This document shows, in pieces, positions 29,844 through 41,368 of a DNA stretch of 64,000 bases. The stretch spans positions 1 to 64,000 of the forward strand of contig NZ_JASJAV010000030.1 of the NCBI RefSeq assembly GCF_030066895.1. Reading direction: 5' to 3'. The first letter of the stretch is position 1, and every line of letters begins with the position of its first letter. A model generated the notes under the pieces. That model ran no database searches. It was not told where the DNA came from and was given only the letters and a program-made list of their open reading frames with translations. The DNA comes from Breoghania sp. (GTDB lineage: Bacteria; Pseudomonadota; Alphaproteobacteria; Rhizobiales; Stappiaceae). The position numbers and the translations under genes are program-made.

Positions 29844-30434
29844 TCACACGTCGGAGCGCTCAACCCATTTCGTCACGTGCGGCGGCTCGTAGGCGGCGAA
29901 GGCATCGAGAAGCTCGGACGGATCGGCAGCCACCGCCAGCATGGCGCGGTGCTCCGCGCGCACGAACCCTTCCGTGATCTGGCGGTCGAGAAAGGCGGTG
30001 AGCCCGGAATAGTAGTCGGCCACATTGAGCAGGCCACAGGGCTTTTCGTGGTGGCCGAGCTGCGCCCAGGTCCACACCTCGAACAGTTCCTCCAGCGTGC
30101 CGATGCCGCCGGGCAGCGCGATGAAGCCGTCGGAGAGATCGGCCATCATCTTCTTGCGCTCGTGCATGGAGGGAACGACGTGGAGCTCGCTCAGGCTCTT
30201 GTGAGCGATCTCGCGGTCGGCCAGAGCCTTCGGCATGATGCCGACAACCTCGCCGCCCGCGGCGAGTGCCGCATTCGCCACGCGCCCCATGAGGCCGATT
30301 TCGGCCCCGCCATAGACGAGCCGCAGGCCCCGGCGGGCAATGAGCCCGCCCAGAGCCTCGGCTGCAGCCAGATAGTCCGGCCGGTTGCCCGGATTGGATC
30401 CGCAATAGACGCAGATCGCCGTCAAGTCGCGCAT
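29844..30434 (-). CDS. LOG-family protein (TIGR00730 Rossmann fold)
   Basis: This 196-aa LOG-family protein is related to plant cytokinin-activating phosphoribohydrolases that release free bases from nucleoside monophosphates. The N terminus is [15 protein letters not shown], with [13 protein letters not shown] and the diagnostic [12 protein letters not shown] motif together with the conserved Arg/Lys of [11 protein letters not shown]. In bacteria the family probably acts as nucleotide pyrophosphatase/phosphoribohydrolase. The start at 30434 is an ATG. It lies 37 bases downstream of the M20 peptidase gene on the same strand. It is intact. Confidence 0.9.
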   Translation of the reverse strand: MRDLTAICVYCGSNPGNRPDYLAAAEALGGLIARRGLRLVYGGAEIGLMGRVANAALAAGGEVVGIMPKALADREIAHKSLSELHVVPSMHERKKMMADLSDGFIALPGGIGTLEELFEVWTWAQLGHHEKPCGLLNVADYYSGLTAFLDRQITEGFVRAEHRAMLAVAADPSELLDAFAAYEPPHVTKWVERSDV

Positions 30435-30470
30435 GCTCGTTGCCGGGCCCTCAACCGGAGCCTTCCCCTG

Positions 30471-31740
30471 TTATTTCGCCAGTTCGTCCAGAATCCGCGC
30501 CCACGAATGGATGCCATGATGGAAGCTCGTCATGTTGTACTTCTCGTTGGGCGGGTGGATCTGATCGTCCTCGACACTGAAGCCGATCAGCAGCGTATCC
30601 ATGCCGAGTTTCGTCTTGAAGTCACCGGCAACGGGGATCGATCCGCCCGATCCGACGGTGGGTGCGGGCTTGTTCCACTCCGCTTCCAGCGCCAGGCGCG
30701 CCTTGGCGAGCGAGGGGCTGTCGAAATCGAGCCAGAGCGCGGGCGAGCCGCCATTCTCGGCAAACTTCACCTTGCAGTCCTCCGGGCACCTTGGCGCGCA
30801 CATAGGCGCGGAAGGTCTCGCGGATCTTTTTCGGATCCTGATCGCCGACAAGCCGGAAGGAGACCTTGGCCGATGCCTTGGAGGCGATCACGGTCTTGAA
30901 GCCCGCGCCCTGGTAGTCGCCGGAAATGCCGTTGATCTCGCAGGTCGGCCGCGTCCAGATCTTTTCCAGCGGGGTGCGATCGTTTTCGCCGGCCGGGATC
31001 TTCAGACCGATATCTCCGAGGAAGGCGTCGCCGGAAAAGCCGATTTTGTCCCACATCTCCATGACTTCGGCAAACATCTCGATCACGCCGTCATAGAAAT
31101 TCGGCAGCGTGACGCGGCCGTTTTCGTCGTGCAGGCCGTCGAGGATATCGGCAAGGACCTGGATGGGATTGCGCGCCAGCCCGCCATACATGCCGGAATG
31201 CAGATCGCGGTCGGTGGCGGTGATGGTGATCTCCTCGCCCACCAGACCGCGCAGCATGGTGGTGATGGCAGGCTTCTCCGCATCCCACATGCAGGTGTCG
31301 CACACGAGCGCCAGATCGGCCTTCAGCTCTTCCGCATTGGCTTTCCAGGAAGGGTTTGAGTGAGGGCGAGCCGCTTTCCTCTTCGCCTTCCAGCATGACG
31401 CTGACGGAGATCGGCAGACCCCCGGTTTCCGCGATCCAGGCGCGGGCGACCTCTACGAAGGTCATGAGCTGGCCCTTTTCGTCGGCGGCACTGCGCGCCA
31501 CGATGATCTTGGTGCCACCCGGCCGGGTGGCGATGCGCGGCGCAAAGGATTAGGTCTCCCACAGGTCGAGCGGATCGACGGGCTGCACGTCGTAATGGCC
31601 GTAGAAAAGGACGTGCGGGCCGGATCTGCTCTCGCCCTTCTTGTGCCCGATCACCATCGGGTGCCCCTTGGTCTCGCGCACCGACGCCTCGATGCCGATG
31701 CCGGTCAGCTCCTTCGCCAGCCACGGACATGGGACGAATG
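30471..31740 (-). pseudogene. M20-family dipeptidase, 5'-truncated with stop and frameshifts
   Basis: This is a zinc-dependent M20 dipeptidase (ArgE/DapE/PepV type). Visible family segments are LFYGHYDVQPVDPLDLWE (first zinc His and Asp), MLEGEEESGSPSLKPFLE (catalytic Glu pair), and the dimerisation-domain GGLARNPIQVLADIL. The end is HPPNEKYNMTSFHHG, with the last zinc His. Lesions are TAA at about 31550-31552 just after the first metal region and frame changes near 31345 and 30790. The first about 60 residues expected before KELTGIGIEASVRETKGH are absent, since homology stops near 31735. The gene is truncated at its start. Confidence 0.82.
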
Positions 31741-31931
31741 ACTCCTGAAAGAAGAGACGCGTGGCTTTGACATCAAGAGTTAGGCCATCGAGCGGTGCCC
31801 GGCAACGCGCGCAGAGCGTCTGGGCATAAACAATCTCACAAGCTGTGCATCGATTGCGTCAGTGTTACTCTCCTCTCCTTGGGACACTGCACCGACCGAC
31901 TTCAATCGAACGACGCCTCAGCGAGGGGCCG

Positions 31932-32868
31932 ATGGCGCCGTACGACATTCTCAAAAGCCCGCTCTGGCTGGCGGAGATCGCCAAGGGCGCGAAATCGTTC
32001 GCGGCCAACCCGATCCTGGGCAACTCCCGGCTCAACGAATGGGGCCTGCACCGCGCCCGCGTGAAGCTTGCCGCGACAATGGCCGACCATCGCCGCGACC
32101 GGCTGGCCGAACGTCTCGATACTGCGGAACGCGCGGCCTACGAGCGCGACGGCTATCTGGTGAAGGAGAACTTTATCGATCCCGAGACGTTCCGGCAATT
32201 GCGGGACGAAGTGTTCGGACGGTCGTTTCCCGCCCGCGAGATGCGCCAGGGGCGCACGGTCACGCGCATCGTGCCGCTTCCCGCCTCGCTGCTGGCCACC
32301 ATGCCCACGACAAAGCAGGTGGTGGAGTCCGGCTCTTTACGCGCGGCGATGCATTACATGTCCTCGCGCGGCGGCGAGCCGACCTTCTTCATCCAGACGA
32401 TTCTGGCCGAAGCCGAAGGCCGATCCGCAGATCAACCTTCACGCCGACACGCTCCATTCCACGGTCAAATGCTGGCTCTTTCTGCAGGATGTCGGTCCTG
32501 ATGACGACCCGTTCCGTTTCGTGCCCGGCTCGCACCGGGGCACGGACGAGCGGCTTGCCTGGGAATACGAACAGAGCCTCCACGCCACGCAGGTGGGCGG
32601 CCATACGGCATTCGGCTCCTTCCGGGTGAAGCCGACGGATCTCGAGGCATTGGGGTTCGATGAACCGATTGCGGTGACGGTTCCGGCCAACACGATGGTG
32701 ATCGCCAACACCTTCGCCTTCCACGGCCGCACGCCCTCCCCGCATTCCACCATACGCGTGGAGATCAACGGCAACCTGCGCCGCAACCCATTCCTGCCAT
32801 GGACGGGCCTCGACCCACTGGCGTTCCCGGGCATCCAGCACGACCAGATGAGCCTGAACCTCAAGTAG
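31932..32868 (+). pseudogene. phytanoyl-CoA dioxygenase-family (PhyH) oxygenase, one frameshift
   Basis: This is an iron(II)/2-oxoglutarate oxygenase of the PhyH superfamily. The ATG at 31932 opens MAPYDILKSPLWLAEIAKG. The family core follows in ERDGYLVKENFIDPETF. The first iron ligands are in INLHADTLHSTVKCW, an ordinary HXD motif as in hydroxylases, and the distal His and 2-oxoglutarate Arg are in FAFHGRTPSPHSTIRVEI. One frame change near 32411 joins the two halves. The substrate is unknown. Contrast the HXA motif in the relative at 55878. Confidence 0.8.
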
Positions 32869-32929
32869 CTGGATTTCCGCGAGGAGCGATTGGAGAAGAG
32901 GAACGTGTGGCGCGATGTGAGGGAGGTGC

Positions 32930-34085
32930 GAGTTGATGAGCCGGGGAAGGTGTGAGATCTTAAACTAGTTCTAGAACTTCTTAGATTTTTGGGCCCGCTT
33001 CCAAACCTCAATTGTATTAGGTCATAATCCAAAAAACCTGATCAAAATCAAAATAATAGCAATAAATTACTACTAATAACGATAATTCTTACTGTTTTTA
33101 TAACATTTGAATTTACTATATTACTTTTTATGATTTTCAATATTTCACTTTCTTCTCATGAAATTTTATCACAAGATTTTTGGGTTGGGAAAGATGCAAT
33201 AGGTCAGAAAATACTTGAATCTGCCTATTTTATCTCAGCTAGCATAACTGCCATTGTGGCACTTATGGCATTGTAGTTTTCGGTCCGACAACTCAACCAT
33301 ATGGCGCAACAGAGCGTTCACACAGAGAGCGCTCGTCTCGCACACATATATCTTGAGATGACGAAGATATATAATAGCGTAGAAATGCAAGAATCGAGAA
33401 GACATATCCTTGGGATCCGAGAAGCCCACAAGAGCCTTATAAAAGACGATAAAACAAATGGTAACATTTCTCAGTATGCGCAAAGAATTATATTAGAGCT
33501 TTTGGACAAGCACATTGCATCAGTCAAAGAGGATCCGAGTGCAGAGACAAAGTATAAAAAATCAATAAGCCTACTAGATTTTATCGAAGATATTGGCGTC
33601 CTATCTTCAAAAGGATATATACGAAAAAAGATATTTTTGGATTTATGGGAAATCTGACGAAAGTGAGAGCATATACGCCAATGCTCTCCACCTCACGGAA
33701 GAGGCTGACGAATACCAAATACAGAACTATGGAGATAAAGTTAGCACTGTTGAGGAGTAATATAACCCCTGATTCGGCCCAAGCCGGACTTGTTACCGCT
33801 AACAACAGCTCTCAAGCTCATTTTTACCAAAACGGCTTGTCAATGCAGACTCCAGTCTGGATAGACAACTCGCACCTAGCCACGCGGAGCATTTTAGGCC
33901 TCATATACATCTTCAACAAGACCGACAAGACGGCCACGATACGTGCTTACTTTGCGTTGGACATAGTATTCCGTACATGGAAAGGCAACAGGTCAGTTAT
34001 GCCGACGAGAATATTGGCGCCGCATTTTCCACAAGATCCGAACCATATTGAAATGATCGGAATTTGGATCTAACGTTTAATTCTT
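32930..34085. other. AT-rich island with foreign-looking coding remnants
   Basis: The base composition drops sharply from the flanking GC-rich genes, starting near 32950 and ending just before mutB. The only gene-like content is the remnant at 33131-33760 and a possible frame to 34073 (PDSAQAGLVTANNSSQAHFY ... GLIYIFNKTDKTATIRAYFA) of unknown function. It looks like horizontally acquired DNA. No transposase, integrase or att repeats were seen. Confidence 0.6.
33131..33760 (+). pseudogene. small membrane-anchored protein of unknown function, TAG and frameshift
   Basis: The ATG at 33131 opens a frame with one hydrophobic helix (ILESAYFISASITAIVALMAL) interrupted by TAG at 33275-33277, and continues FSVRQLNHMAQQSVHTESAR and LAHIYLEMTKIYNSVEMQES. 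A membrane helix followed by an S/FVRQL...-type linker is a common plan in small uncharacterised proteins carried on mobile DNA. The stop lies where a bulky residue (Trp or Leu) is usual. A frame change near 33652 leads to ESIYANALHLTEEADEYQIQ and a stop at 33760. The composition is AT-rich. Confidence 0.5.
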
Positions 34086-34088
34086 CCC

Positions 34089-36251
34089 CTACTCCGCCGC
34101 CTCAGCTCCCCCATAGCCGAGCTTCGCGTTCAGCTTGCCGATCAGTTCCATCGCACTGTCCGCGATCACCGTGCCCGGAGGGAAGATCGCTGCGGCGCCC
34201 GCCTCGTAGAGTGCTGCGTAGTCCTGCAGCGGGACGACGCCGCCGACGACGATCAGGATGTCCTCGCGCCCCTCATCAGCCAGCGCCTTTCTGAGTGCGG
34301 GGATCAACGTCAGGTGACCGGCGGCGAGCGAGGAGACGCCCACGGCGTGAACGTCGTTTTCGACCGCCTGGCGCGCAGCCTCCTCCGGGATCTGGAACAG
34401 GGGGCCGATATCGACGTCAAAGCCGAGATCGGCGAAAGCCGAGGCGATCACCTTCTGGCCTCGGTCGTGACCATCCTGGCCCATCTTGGCGATCAGGATG
34501 CGCGGACGACGTCCGTCGTTCTCCTCGAAGGTCGCGACCATCTTCGCAACCTTTTCGACCGCTTCCGACATGGCTCCGACCTCGCGTTTGTAGACACCGG
34601 AAATCGACTTGATCTCCGCCTTGTGACGCCCGAAGACCTCTTCCATCGCGTTCGAGATCTCGCCGACCATTGCACCGGCGCGCGCCGCATCGATAGAGAG
34701 CGCCAGGAGATTGCCGTCGCCCGTCGCCCCCGCCGTCAGGGCGGCAAGTGCTGCGGTCGTCGCCGCCTCGTCGCGCTCGGAGCGCAGACGCTTCAGCTTT
34801 TCAAGCTGCTGGGCGCGGACCTGAGCGTTGTCGACCTTGAGGACGTCGATCTCCTCCTCGCGGGTCGGCTTGTATTTATTAACGCCGACCACCGTCTGCG
34901 TGCGGCTATCGATGCGCGCCTGGATCTTGGCGGCGGCTTCCTCGATCCTGAGCTTCGGGATGCCCTTCTCGATGGCCTTGGCCATGCCGCCGAGCTTCTG
35001 CACTTCCGCGATATGCTGCAGCGCCTTTTCCGCAAGCTCGTAGGTCAGACGCTCGACGTAGAAAGAGCCGCCCCAGGGATCGATATTGCGGGTGGTGCCG
35101 GATTCCTGCTGCAGGAAAAGCTGGGTGTTGCGGGCGATGCGGGCGGAGAAATCCGTCGGCAGGGCCAGCGCCTCGTCGAGCGAATTGGTGTGGAGCGACT
35201 GGGTATGGCCCTGTATCGCCGCCATCGCCTCAACGCAGGTGCGGATGACGTTGTTGAAGACGTCCTGCGCCGTCAGCGACCAGCCCGATGTCTGGGAGTG
35301 GGTGCGCAGGCTCAGCGATTTCGGGTTCTTCGGCGCGAACTCTTCGCGGATAAGCTTCGCCCAGATGAGACGGGCGGCGCGCATCTTGGCGACTTCCATG
35401 AAGAAGTTCATGCCGATCGCCCAGAAGAAGGAAAGCCGCGGCGCAAAGGTGTCGATATCCATGCCCGCCGCGACGCCCGCGCGCGCATATTCGATGCCGT
35501 CGGCAATCGTATAGGCGAGCTCCAGATCCGCCGTAGCGCCCGCTTCCTGCATGTGATAGCCGGAAATCGAGATGGAGTTGAACTTCGGCATGTTCTTCGC
35601 GGTGTAGGCGAAGATGTCGGAGATGATACGCATGGAGGGCTGCGGCGGATAGATATAGGTGTTGCGAACCATGAACTCCTTCAGAATGTCGTTCTGAATG
35701 GTCCCCGAAAGCTTCTCCTGCGCCACACCCTGCTCTTCGGCCGCCACAATATAGAGCGCCAGCACGGGCAGAACGGCGCCGTTCATGGTCATCGACACGC
35801 TCATCTTGTCGAGCGGGATGCCGGAGAAGAGCGTGCGCATGTCCAGGATCGAGTCGATCGCCACGCCCGCCATGCCAACGTCGCCGGAAACGCGCGGATG
35901 ATCGCTGTCATAGCCGCGGTGGGTGGCGAGATCGAAGGCGACCGAAAGGCCCTTCTGTCCGGCAGCCAGATTGCGGCGGTAGAAGGCGTTGGAATCCTCG
36001 GCGGTGGAGAAACCCGCATATTGGCGGATCGTCCAGGGCTGCTGGACATACATGGTCGGATAAGGCCCGCGCAGGTAGGGCGGCTTGCCCGGCCAGGTGT
36101 CGAGGAAATCGAGACCGTCGAGATCACTGGCGCGGTAAACGGGCGCGACCTCAATCTCCTCCGGCGTCTTCCAGATAGCATCGGGCCTGGGCTTCGCGGC
36201 GGGCGCGACATCCGCGTATTCGATCTCGGAAAAATCCGGAATTCGGGTCAT
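34089..36251 (-). CDS. mutB: methylmalonyl-CoA mutase, large (B12-binding) subunit
   Basis: This adenosylcobalamin enzyme interconverts methylmalonyl-CoA and succinyl-CoA in propionyl-CoA metabolism. The 720-aa protein has the substrate TIM barrel ([39 protein letters not shown]) and the C-terminal B12 domain with the DxHxxG motif in [14 protein letters not shown], which supplies the lower axial His, followed by the nucleotide-tail GG region ([13 protein letters not shown]). The ATG at 36251 ([12 protein letters not shown]) fits better than the upstream 36281. The mutA gene lies 82 bases upstream on the same strand, and cobST makes cobalamin elsewhere in the window. It is intact. Confidence 0.96.
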   Translation of the reverse strand: MTRIPDFSEIEYADVAPAAKPRPDAIWKTPEEIEVAPVYRASDLDGLDFLDTWPGKPPYLRGPYPTMYVQQPWTIRQYAGFSTAEDSNAFYRRNLAAGQKGLSVAFDLATHRGYDSDHPRVSGDVGMAGVAIDSILDMRTLFSGIPLDKMSVSMTMNGAVLPVLALYIVAAEEQGVAQEKLSGTIQNDILKEFMVRNTYIYPPQPSMRIISDIFAYTAKNMPKFNSISISGYHMQEAGATADLELAYTIADGIEYARAGVAAGMDIDTFAPRLSFFWAIGMNFFMEVAKMRAARLIWAKLIREEFAPKNPKSLSLRTHSQTSGWSLTAQDVFNNVIRTCVEAMAAIQGHTQSLHTNSLDEALALPTDFSARIARNTQLFLQQESGTTRNIDPWGGSFYVERLTYELAEKALQHIAEVQKLGGMAKAIEKGIPKLRIEEAAAKIQARIDSRTQTVVGVNKYKPTREEEIDVLKVDNAQVRAQQLEKLKRLRSERDEAATTAALAALTAGATGDGNLLALSIDAARAGAMVGEISNAMEEVFGRHKAEIKSISGVYKREVGAMSEAVEKVAKMVATFEENDGRRPRILIAKMGQDGHDRGQKVIASAFADLGFDVDIGPLFQIPEEAARQAVENDVHAVGVSSLAAGHLTLIPALRKALADEGREDILIVVGGVVPLQDYAALYEAGAAAIFPPGTVIADSAMELIGKLNAKLGYGGAEAAE

Positions 36252-36333
36252 TGCTGTTCCTCCGGGCCCTTGGGCCCCCATCTGCCGAACGAAACACGCC
36301 GCCGCCGGGCTCCCCCTCGCGGCGCAGTTCTCG

Positions 36334-38352
36334 TCAATCTTCTTCCCCGTCCAGCTCTCTCACGCCCAGATTATCATGGATTGCCTGCAAGGCAGTCAGC
36401 ACGTCGCAGCCCTCGTAAAGTGCCATCTCCACACCGGCGGCCGCCAATGCATCCTCCGCATCGGCCGGTTTGCCCGCGATATAGATATGAGAGGCCCCGG
36501 CCTGGCGCAACGCCGACGCCATTTCCGCCGCCAGATCCGCGTAGACCTCATCGGAAGAGCACAGACACGCGATGTCGGCGGTTGCCTCGCGGAAGGCGTA
36601 TTCCGCGCTTTCCCCGTCGGTGAGCGCTTCGCTCGGCTGGGCTGTGATCCCTCCCGCCTCAAAGAAGTTCTTTGCCCAGGTGGAACGCGCCGTGAAGTCC
36701 GAAACCCGGCCGATATTGGCGAGCAGAACCGTCGGCCAGCGCCCGTGCATCTCGTGATAGGCATCGCAGGCATCGCGCAGCGCCTCGAACGGCGCTGCAA
36801 CGCGGTAGGGCTTCAGCACCGAAGCCTCCACGCGCTGCAGAACATCGCGGGCCCGAGCCAGATCGGCAACCGTCGCCCCCGAAGCCGCCTTGTTCACCAG
36901 CACGCGCGTCAGTTCTCCCTCGCCGGGCGGCGGCAGAACGATATCGGCACTGGAGCGCCCGATATCCGGCTCACTGACCTTCAGGACGGAAACCGGCTTC
37001 TCGGTAAGATTGGGAAAGCTCGACGTGCCCGTCAGCGGTTCCCGGCGCTTGGCGATTGCCTTAGCGCGCGCGGTGCGGGTCTTGTCGATCACCGCCTGCA
37101 CTGAACCGCTGCAATAGGCGTTCAGAATGCCGCCGGCTTTCTCCGTGGCACGGAAAAGCTTCCAGGCCTCGCCCGCCAACTTGTCGGTGAGCGCCTCCAC
37201 GGTGCCCGATCCGGCAGCGGGGTCGGCGACGCGGTAGAGGTTCGATTCCTCCAGAAGGATCGTCTGGGTGTTGCGGGCGATGCGGCGAGCAAACTCGTCG
37301 GGAACGCCCAGCGCCTCAGTGAAGGGCAGCACGGTGACACTGTCGGCTCCGCCGACCCCGGCAGCGAAGGCTGCGACCGTGGTCCTCAGCATGTTCACCC
37401 ACGGATCGCGCTTCGTCATCATCCGCCAGGCAGTTTCGGTGTGGATCACCAGCGGGGTCTGTTCCAGTCCGCTTGCATCCAGAACACGCGCCCACAGCTT
37501 GCGCATGGCGCGCAGCTTGGCGATCGTGGCGAACTGATCCGCATCGGCAGCCAGCACCACTTCCACCCGCTTTTGCGGCGGCACGGTCCCGTCTCTCTGC
37601 CCGTCGGCATCGACCAGCATGCGCAGATAGACAACGGCGCTCGCCAGCGTATAGGCCAGTTCCTGCGCCTCGCTGGCGCCTGCGGCATGCCACACGCGCC
37701 CGTCGGCGCAGGTCAGCGGCCCCTTGAAGCCGATATCCTCGCAGAAATGGATCAGATCCCTGAGCCGCGGCGCCATCGCCTCCAGAGATCCGGAAATCCA
37801 GCCGTTCGCCGCCAGACTCCCCAAGGGATCGATGACCGCGCGCAGATCGAGTTTGGCCGCGTCCAGCCCGCGCTTTTCGGCCAGCGCCAGAAGCATGGAA
37901 AAGGCGATACGCGTCTGGTAGCCGCCGTCGAGCCGAAACGTCATGAGATCGAGATAGACCCCGTCGAACAACCGCTCCATGTCGTCGATCGTATCAGGCG
38001 CCAGACCGGCGCCGCGCGCATGCTTTGAGGAGGCGAAGACGAGGTCGATGCCGCTCGCCCCGTTTTCCAGTTCCTCCAGCATCATCTTGTTGGCTTCGCC
38101 CAGTTCGGGATGTTCCACCCGGGCCATCACCGTCCACGACAAACCGGCCGTGCGTCCGGCAAGCGCTTCCGCATCGCGGCGCCCGCGATAAAGCGGTTCG
38201 ATGGGAAGACCCTCATAGGTCGAGGAGCGAAGCCGGTCGAACGAGCGCCCCTTCAAGACAGCCTCCACCGCCGCCATCCACTCGGCTTCACCCGCCGCCG
38301 CAAATCCTCCCGCCAGCTCGATCACGTCGCTGCCTTCCGCGTTTTTTTCCAC
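36334..38352 (-). CDS. mutA: methylmalonyl-CoA mutase, small (non-catalytic) subunit
   Basis: The small subunit of a heterodimeric mutase lacks the cobalamin His but has the same two-domain layout. Segments include [35 protein letters not shown] and a degenerate B12-like domain ending [20 protein letters not shown]. The start is uncertain: a GTG at 38352 gives 672 aa, and the open frame extends to an ATG at 38448 whose first residues do not resemble the family. It precedes mutB in the same operon. Most alphaproteobacteria have a single-chain mutase; the two-subunit form is less common here. It is intact. Confidence 0.9.
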   Translation of the reverse strand: MEKNAEGSDVIELAGGFAAAGEAEWMAAVEAVLKGRSFDRLRSSTYEGLPIEPLYRGRRDAEALAGRTAGLSWTVMARVEHPELGEANKMMLEELENGASGIDLVFASSKHARGAGLAPDTIDDMERLFDGVYLDLMTFRLDGGYQTRIAFSMLLALAEKRGLDAAKLDLRAVIDPLGSLAANGWISGSLEAMAPRLRDLIHFCEDIGFKGPLTCADGRVWHAAGASEAQELAYTLASAVVYLRMLVDADGQRDGTVPPQKRVEVVLAADADQFATIAKLRAMRKLWARVLDASGLEQTPLVIHTETAWRMMTKRDPWVNMLRTTVAAFAAGVGGADSVTVLPFTEALGVPDEFARRIARNTQTILLEESNLYRVADPAAGSGTVEALTDKLAGEAWKLFRATEKAGGILNAYCSGSVQAVIDKTRTARAKAIAKRREPLTGTSSFPNLTEKPVSVLKVSEPDIGRSSADIVLPPPGEGELTRVLVNKAASGATVADLARARDVLQRVEASVLKPYRVAAPFEALRDACDAYHEMHGRWPTVLLANIGRVSDFTARSTWAKNFFEAGGITAQPSEALTDGESAEYAFREATADIACLCSSDEVYADLAAEMASALRQAGASHIYIAGKPADAEDALAAAGVEMALYEGCDVLTALQAIHDNLGVRELDGEED

Positions 38353-38712
38353 CCAAAGCGCGCCTACTCCCGCCAACACGAATACATGATCAGCGTTCGG
38401 GCCTGCACCTCGTTTTATAATCGCCCATAAAAACCCGGTGCAACACAACTATTTGGGGAAGAATTAGCAACTCACAGCAGGAACCAGCGATAATACAATC
38501 TAGGAAATGCCCATTAGAGTGAATACTAACATAAGGAATTTTGATAGACCTCCTGCCACTTTCAACGTAGGGTAATTGTGCGAGGGTGAATTCGCTCTGC
38601 CCTTTTTTGCCAGTGGCGGGTCAGACGTTCGCATTTTGAACGCAATTTCCGGTTTAGCGAACAGTGTAACCGGCATAGCCCGGCATAAGCCAAGATCAGA
38701 AAGGCCAAGAAG
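38353..38712. other. AT-richer divergent promoter between mutA and the LuxR gene
   Basis: About 360 bases between divergent genes. No gene or clear operator was recognised. It must contain the promoters for mutAB (leftward) and the LuxR-type gene (rightward). Confidence 0.4.
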
Positions 38713-39423
38713 ATGGATGGAATAAGCGACCTTTTTGACATCACCCGCAAACTCAACCGGGCGACGGATCCCGGTCTCGTTCTGGACGGGCTGGAGTCCC
38801 AGCTGCGCCAATACGGGGCGACGCACATTCTGATCACCGGTCTACCCATGCCCAACCGTCCCATTGATCATCTGGTCCTCCGGATGAACTGGTCGGACAA
38901 GCGGCGCGACGGGGCAGAGCTGACAAGCATTCAGCCCTCCGACAATGTGCTGCTGGCATCGCTCACCGCCATACGACCCTTCATCTGGAAGAGCGGGGCG
39001 GACGACACCGCGCATTCGGAACTTCTCGAAGCAGCGGACGCAGGGCGCGGAGATATCAACGTACTGCTCGTGCCCGTGGACGAGATCGACCCGTTCCAGG
39101 CGACAATCATCTGCGCGGGGCCCAATCTGGAGCTATCGCCTCAACAACTGTCCGGCCTCAGCATGTTGGCCACGGTGACCTTCCGCAGGCTGATCCAGCT
39201 CGGCGTCGTCTCCACCGATCGCCCCGGCGATCTTTCGGCACGCGAACGGCGCGTTCTGGAACTGACCGCGCTCGGCAAGACCGCGGCCGACATCGCCGAG
39301 CTTTTGAAGATTTCGCAGCGCACGGTTCATGCCCATCTGCAGAATGCGGGCTCCAAACTCAACGCTTCCAACAAGACCCACACGGTCGTGGAAGCCTTGC
39401 GCTACGCCCAGATCCGTCTCTGA
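38713..39423 (+). CDS. LuxR-family transcriptional regulator (autoinducer-binding type)
   Basis: This 236-aa protein has an N-terminal ligand-binding domain of the LuxR/autoinducer type and a C-terminal LuxR helix-turn-helix (LSARERRVLELTALGKTAAD, then IAELLKISQRTVHAHLQNAG). The ATG at 38713 follows AAGAAG. No luxI synthase is visible, so it would be a 'solo'. Several residues that contact acyl-homoserine lactone in canonical LuxR are not recognisable, so the ligand may differ. It faces the Tat-exported protein downstream, which it might regulate. It is intact. Confidence 0.83.
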   Translation: MDGISDLFDITRKLNRATDPGLVLDGLESQLRQYGATHILITGLPMPNRPIDHLVLRMNWSDKRRDGAELTSIQPSDNVLLASLTAIRPFIWKSGADDTAHSELLEAADAGRGDINVLLVPVDEIDPFQATIICAGPNLELSPQQLSGLSMLATVTFRRLIQLGVVSTDRPGDLSARERRVLELTALGKTAADIAELLKISQRTVHAHLQNAGSKLNASNKTHTVVEALRYAQIRL

Positions 39424-39622
39424 CAGCCCAGTAGTGCCGATGAAACCCCGGCAAGGCCTCCTTCCCCCTCTCCGAATTACCCCCGGAGAGGGGGGGGGTT
39501 ATGTCTGAACGTCCCATTCCGGCACATTTGCCCTCGGCACGAAGCTTGCCATTCATCCTTCGTTAACGATCAGGTATCCCGCGAAACGCGTTTTCGCGGA
39601 CCCCCTTCGTTTCGGAGGTGTC

Positions 39623-40970
39623 ATGCATCGCCGCGCGTTTCTCGCCGGTTCTCTCGCAGCTTTCGCCGTGCCGCAGCTGACCCGTTCAGCCCGGGCTGCG
39701 ATCCAGCTCACCGATCTGCGCGGATCCTTCGGCGCGGAAGTGACGGACCTGCGCCCCGAAGCGCCCGACGATCAAAGCCGCGCCCTGCAGAAGGCGATCG
39801 ATACGGCGGCAGCCAAAGGGCGGCCGCTCTTTCTGCCCGCCGGGAGCTACACCGTCTCCAACCTGCGGCTTCCCAACGGGGCGCACCTTGTCGGCGTTCC
39901 TGGACAGACGCGGCCCGTCTATCGCGGCGACGGGCATCTGATTTTCGCCGAGGATTGTCAGAATATCGGGCTGGAAGGACTGCTTTTCGACGGGGCCAAC
40001 AGGGCGCTCGGCGACTATGCGCCCGGACTTGCCCATATCAGCCGGTGCACGAACACGATCATCACCGATTGCGAGGTTCAGGGCAGTACCGCCAGCGGTA
40101 TCGTGCTGGAACGCTCTTCGGGGCGGGTGGAGAACAGCATCGTTTCCGGCGCGGCCAAGGCGGGCATCCGTTCGATGGAGGTACGCGGGCTGACGCTGCG
40201 CGGAAACACGGTCACCGATTGCGCCAACGGAGGGATTCTCGTTCATCGCTGACAGGCGGGTGAGGACGGCACCATCGTCACCAGCAACCGAATCACGCAC
40301 ATCGCCGCGCGCGACGAAGGTTCGGGGCAGAACGGCAACGGCATCAACGTCTTTCGTGCCCACGAGGTGATCGTCTCAAACAACTCGATCACCGATTGCG
40401 CCTTCACGGCGGTGCGAGTAAATGCGAGTTCCGACGTGCAGATCACCGGCAACACCGCGCTACGTTCCGGCGATACGGAGCTTTTCGTAGAATTCGGCGC
40501 ACAGGGCGCCATCGTCTCGTCCAACCTCGTCGACGGGGCCTCGATCGGCATCTCGATTTCCAATTTCGACCATGACGGACGGCTCGCCGTGGTGAGCGAC
40601 AACATCGTCCGCAACCTTTTGCCACGACGATCCCTCACAGGGGCGCGGCATCGGCATTGCAATTGAGGCGGATACGACGGTCAGCAGCAACGTGGTGGAG
40701 AACGCGCCCAATTTCGGCATGATGCTCGGATGGGGCCCGTACCTGCGCGACGTGGCAGCGACCGGCAACATCATCCGCAAGGCGGATGTCGGCATCGCTG
40801 TCTCAGTCGTCGACGGTGCACGCTCGACGGTCATTTCCGGCAATATTCTGTCGGACGTGAAGAACGGGGCGATCGTCGGCTATCGCTGGCGGGAGCGGGC
40901 GAGCGACGATCTTGCCAAGGATCCCGGCACCTGGCCGCATCTGAGCGTCACGGCCAATCGCGTCAGCTAG
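39623..40970 (+). pseudogene. Tat-exported beta-helix protein, TIGR03808 type, stop and frameshift
   Basis: This is a periplasmic or extracellular parallel beta-helix protein with a twin-arginine signal (MHRRAFLAGSLAAFAVPQLT) cleaved near SARA. It matches the TIGR03808 Rhizobiales family of right-handed repeats: FDGANRALGDYAPGLAHISR, GIVLERSSGRVENSIVSGAA and GLTLRGNTVTDCANGGILVH. TGA at 40250-40252 falls at the expected Trp of VHRW, and the frame then continues as GEDGTIVTSNRITHIAARDE. An extra T near 40618 (TTTT for TTT) shifts the frame; with it removed the chain runs GRGIGIAIEADTTVSSNVVE to the stop at 40970. It lies downstream of the LuxR-type gene. Confidence 0.83.
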
Positions 40971-41079
40971 GACGTGGCATGTCCTGAGTGGTGCAGATTG
41001 CCCATTCTTCGAGACGCGCTCTGACGAGCGCTCCTCTGGATGACGTTATCGTCCTCAGCGTTTTCTCACTCGATATCAA

Positions 41080-41190
41080 ACTGTCATCCCCACGCCGGCG
41101 GGGATCCAGCATTCCAGAGGCGTGAGCGGTTCGTGCATGACAACCGGATCTTGTGGTTACTGGTTCCCCACCTGCGCGGGGATGACAATT
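41080..41190. repeat. palindromic intergenic repeat, family B, copy 3
   Basis: CTGTCATCCCCACGCCGGCG with GGGATCCAGCATTCCAGAG, a spacer, then GGTTACTGGTTCCCCACCTG and CGCGGGGATGACA. It has the same layout as copies at 14036 and 15433. Confidence 0.85.
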
Positions 41191-41368
41191 GTTCCTGTGT
41201 TGTTTTGCATGGGCATACGTGAATATCACCGCCGACGAGACGGAACCTCCTCCCCCACACCCCGCATATTTCAGTGAACGGTGCGTTCAAGCTTCCTGTG
41301 GCTGGCATCCGGCGTTTTGTGCGCCATCTTTAGGGCCACGCAACATTCATGACGATCGGAGGTGGCCC

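Noticed and set aside
4475..41190. CRISPR arrays
   Set aside because: The repeats are isolated palindromic pairs between genes with no regular spacing, no spacers and no cas genes.
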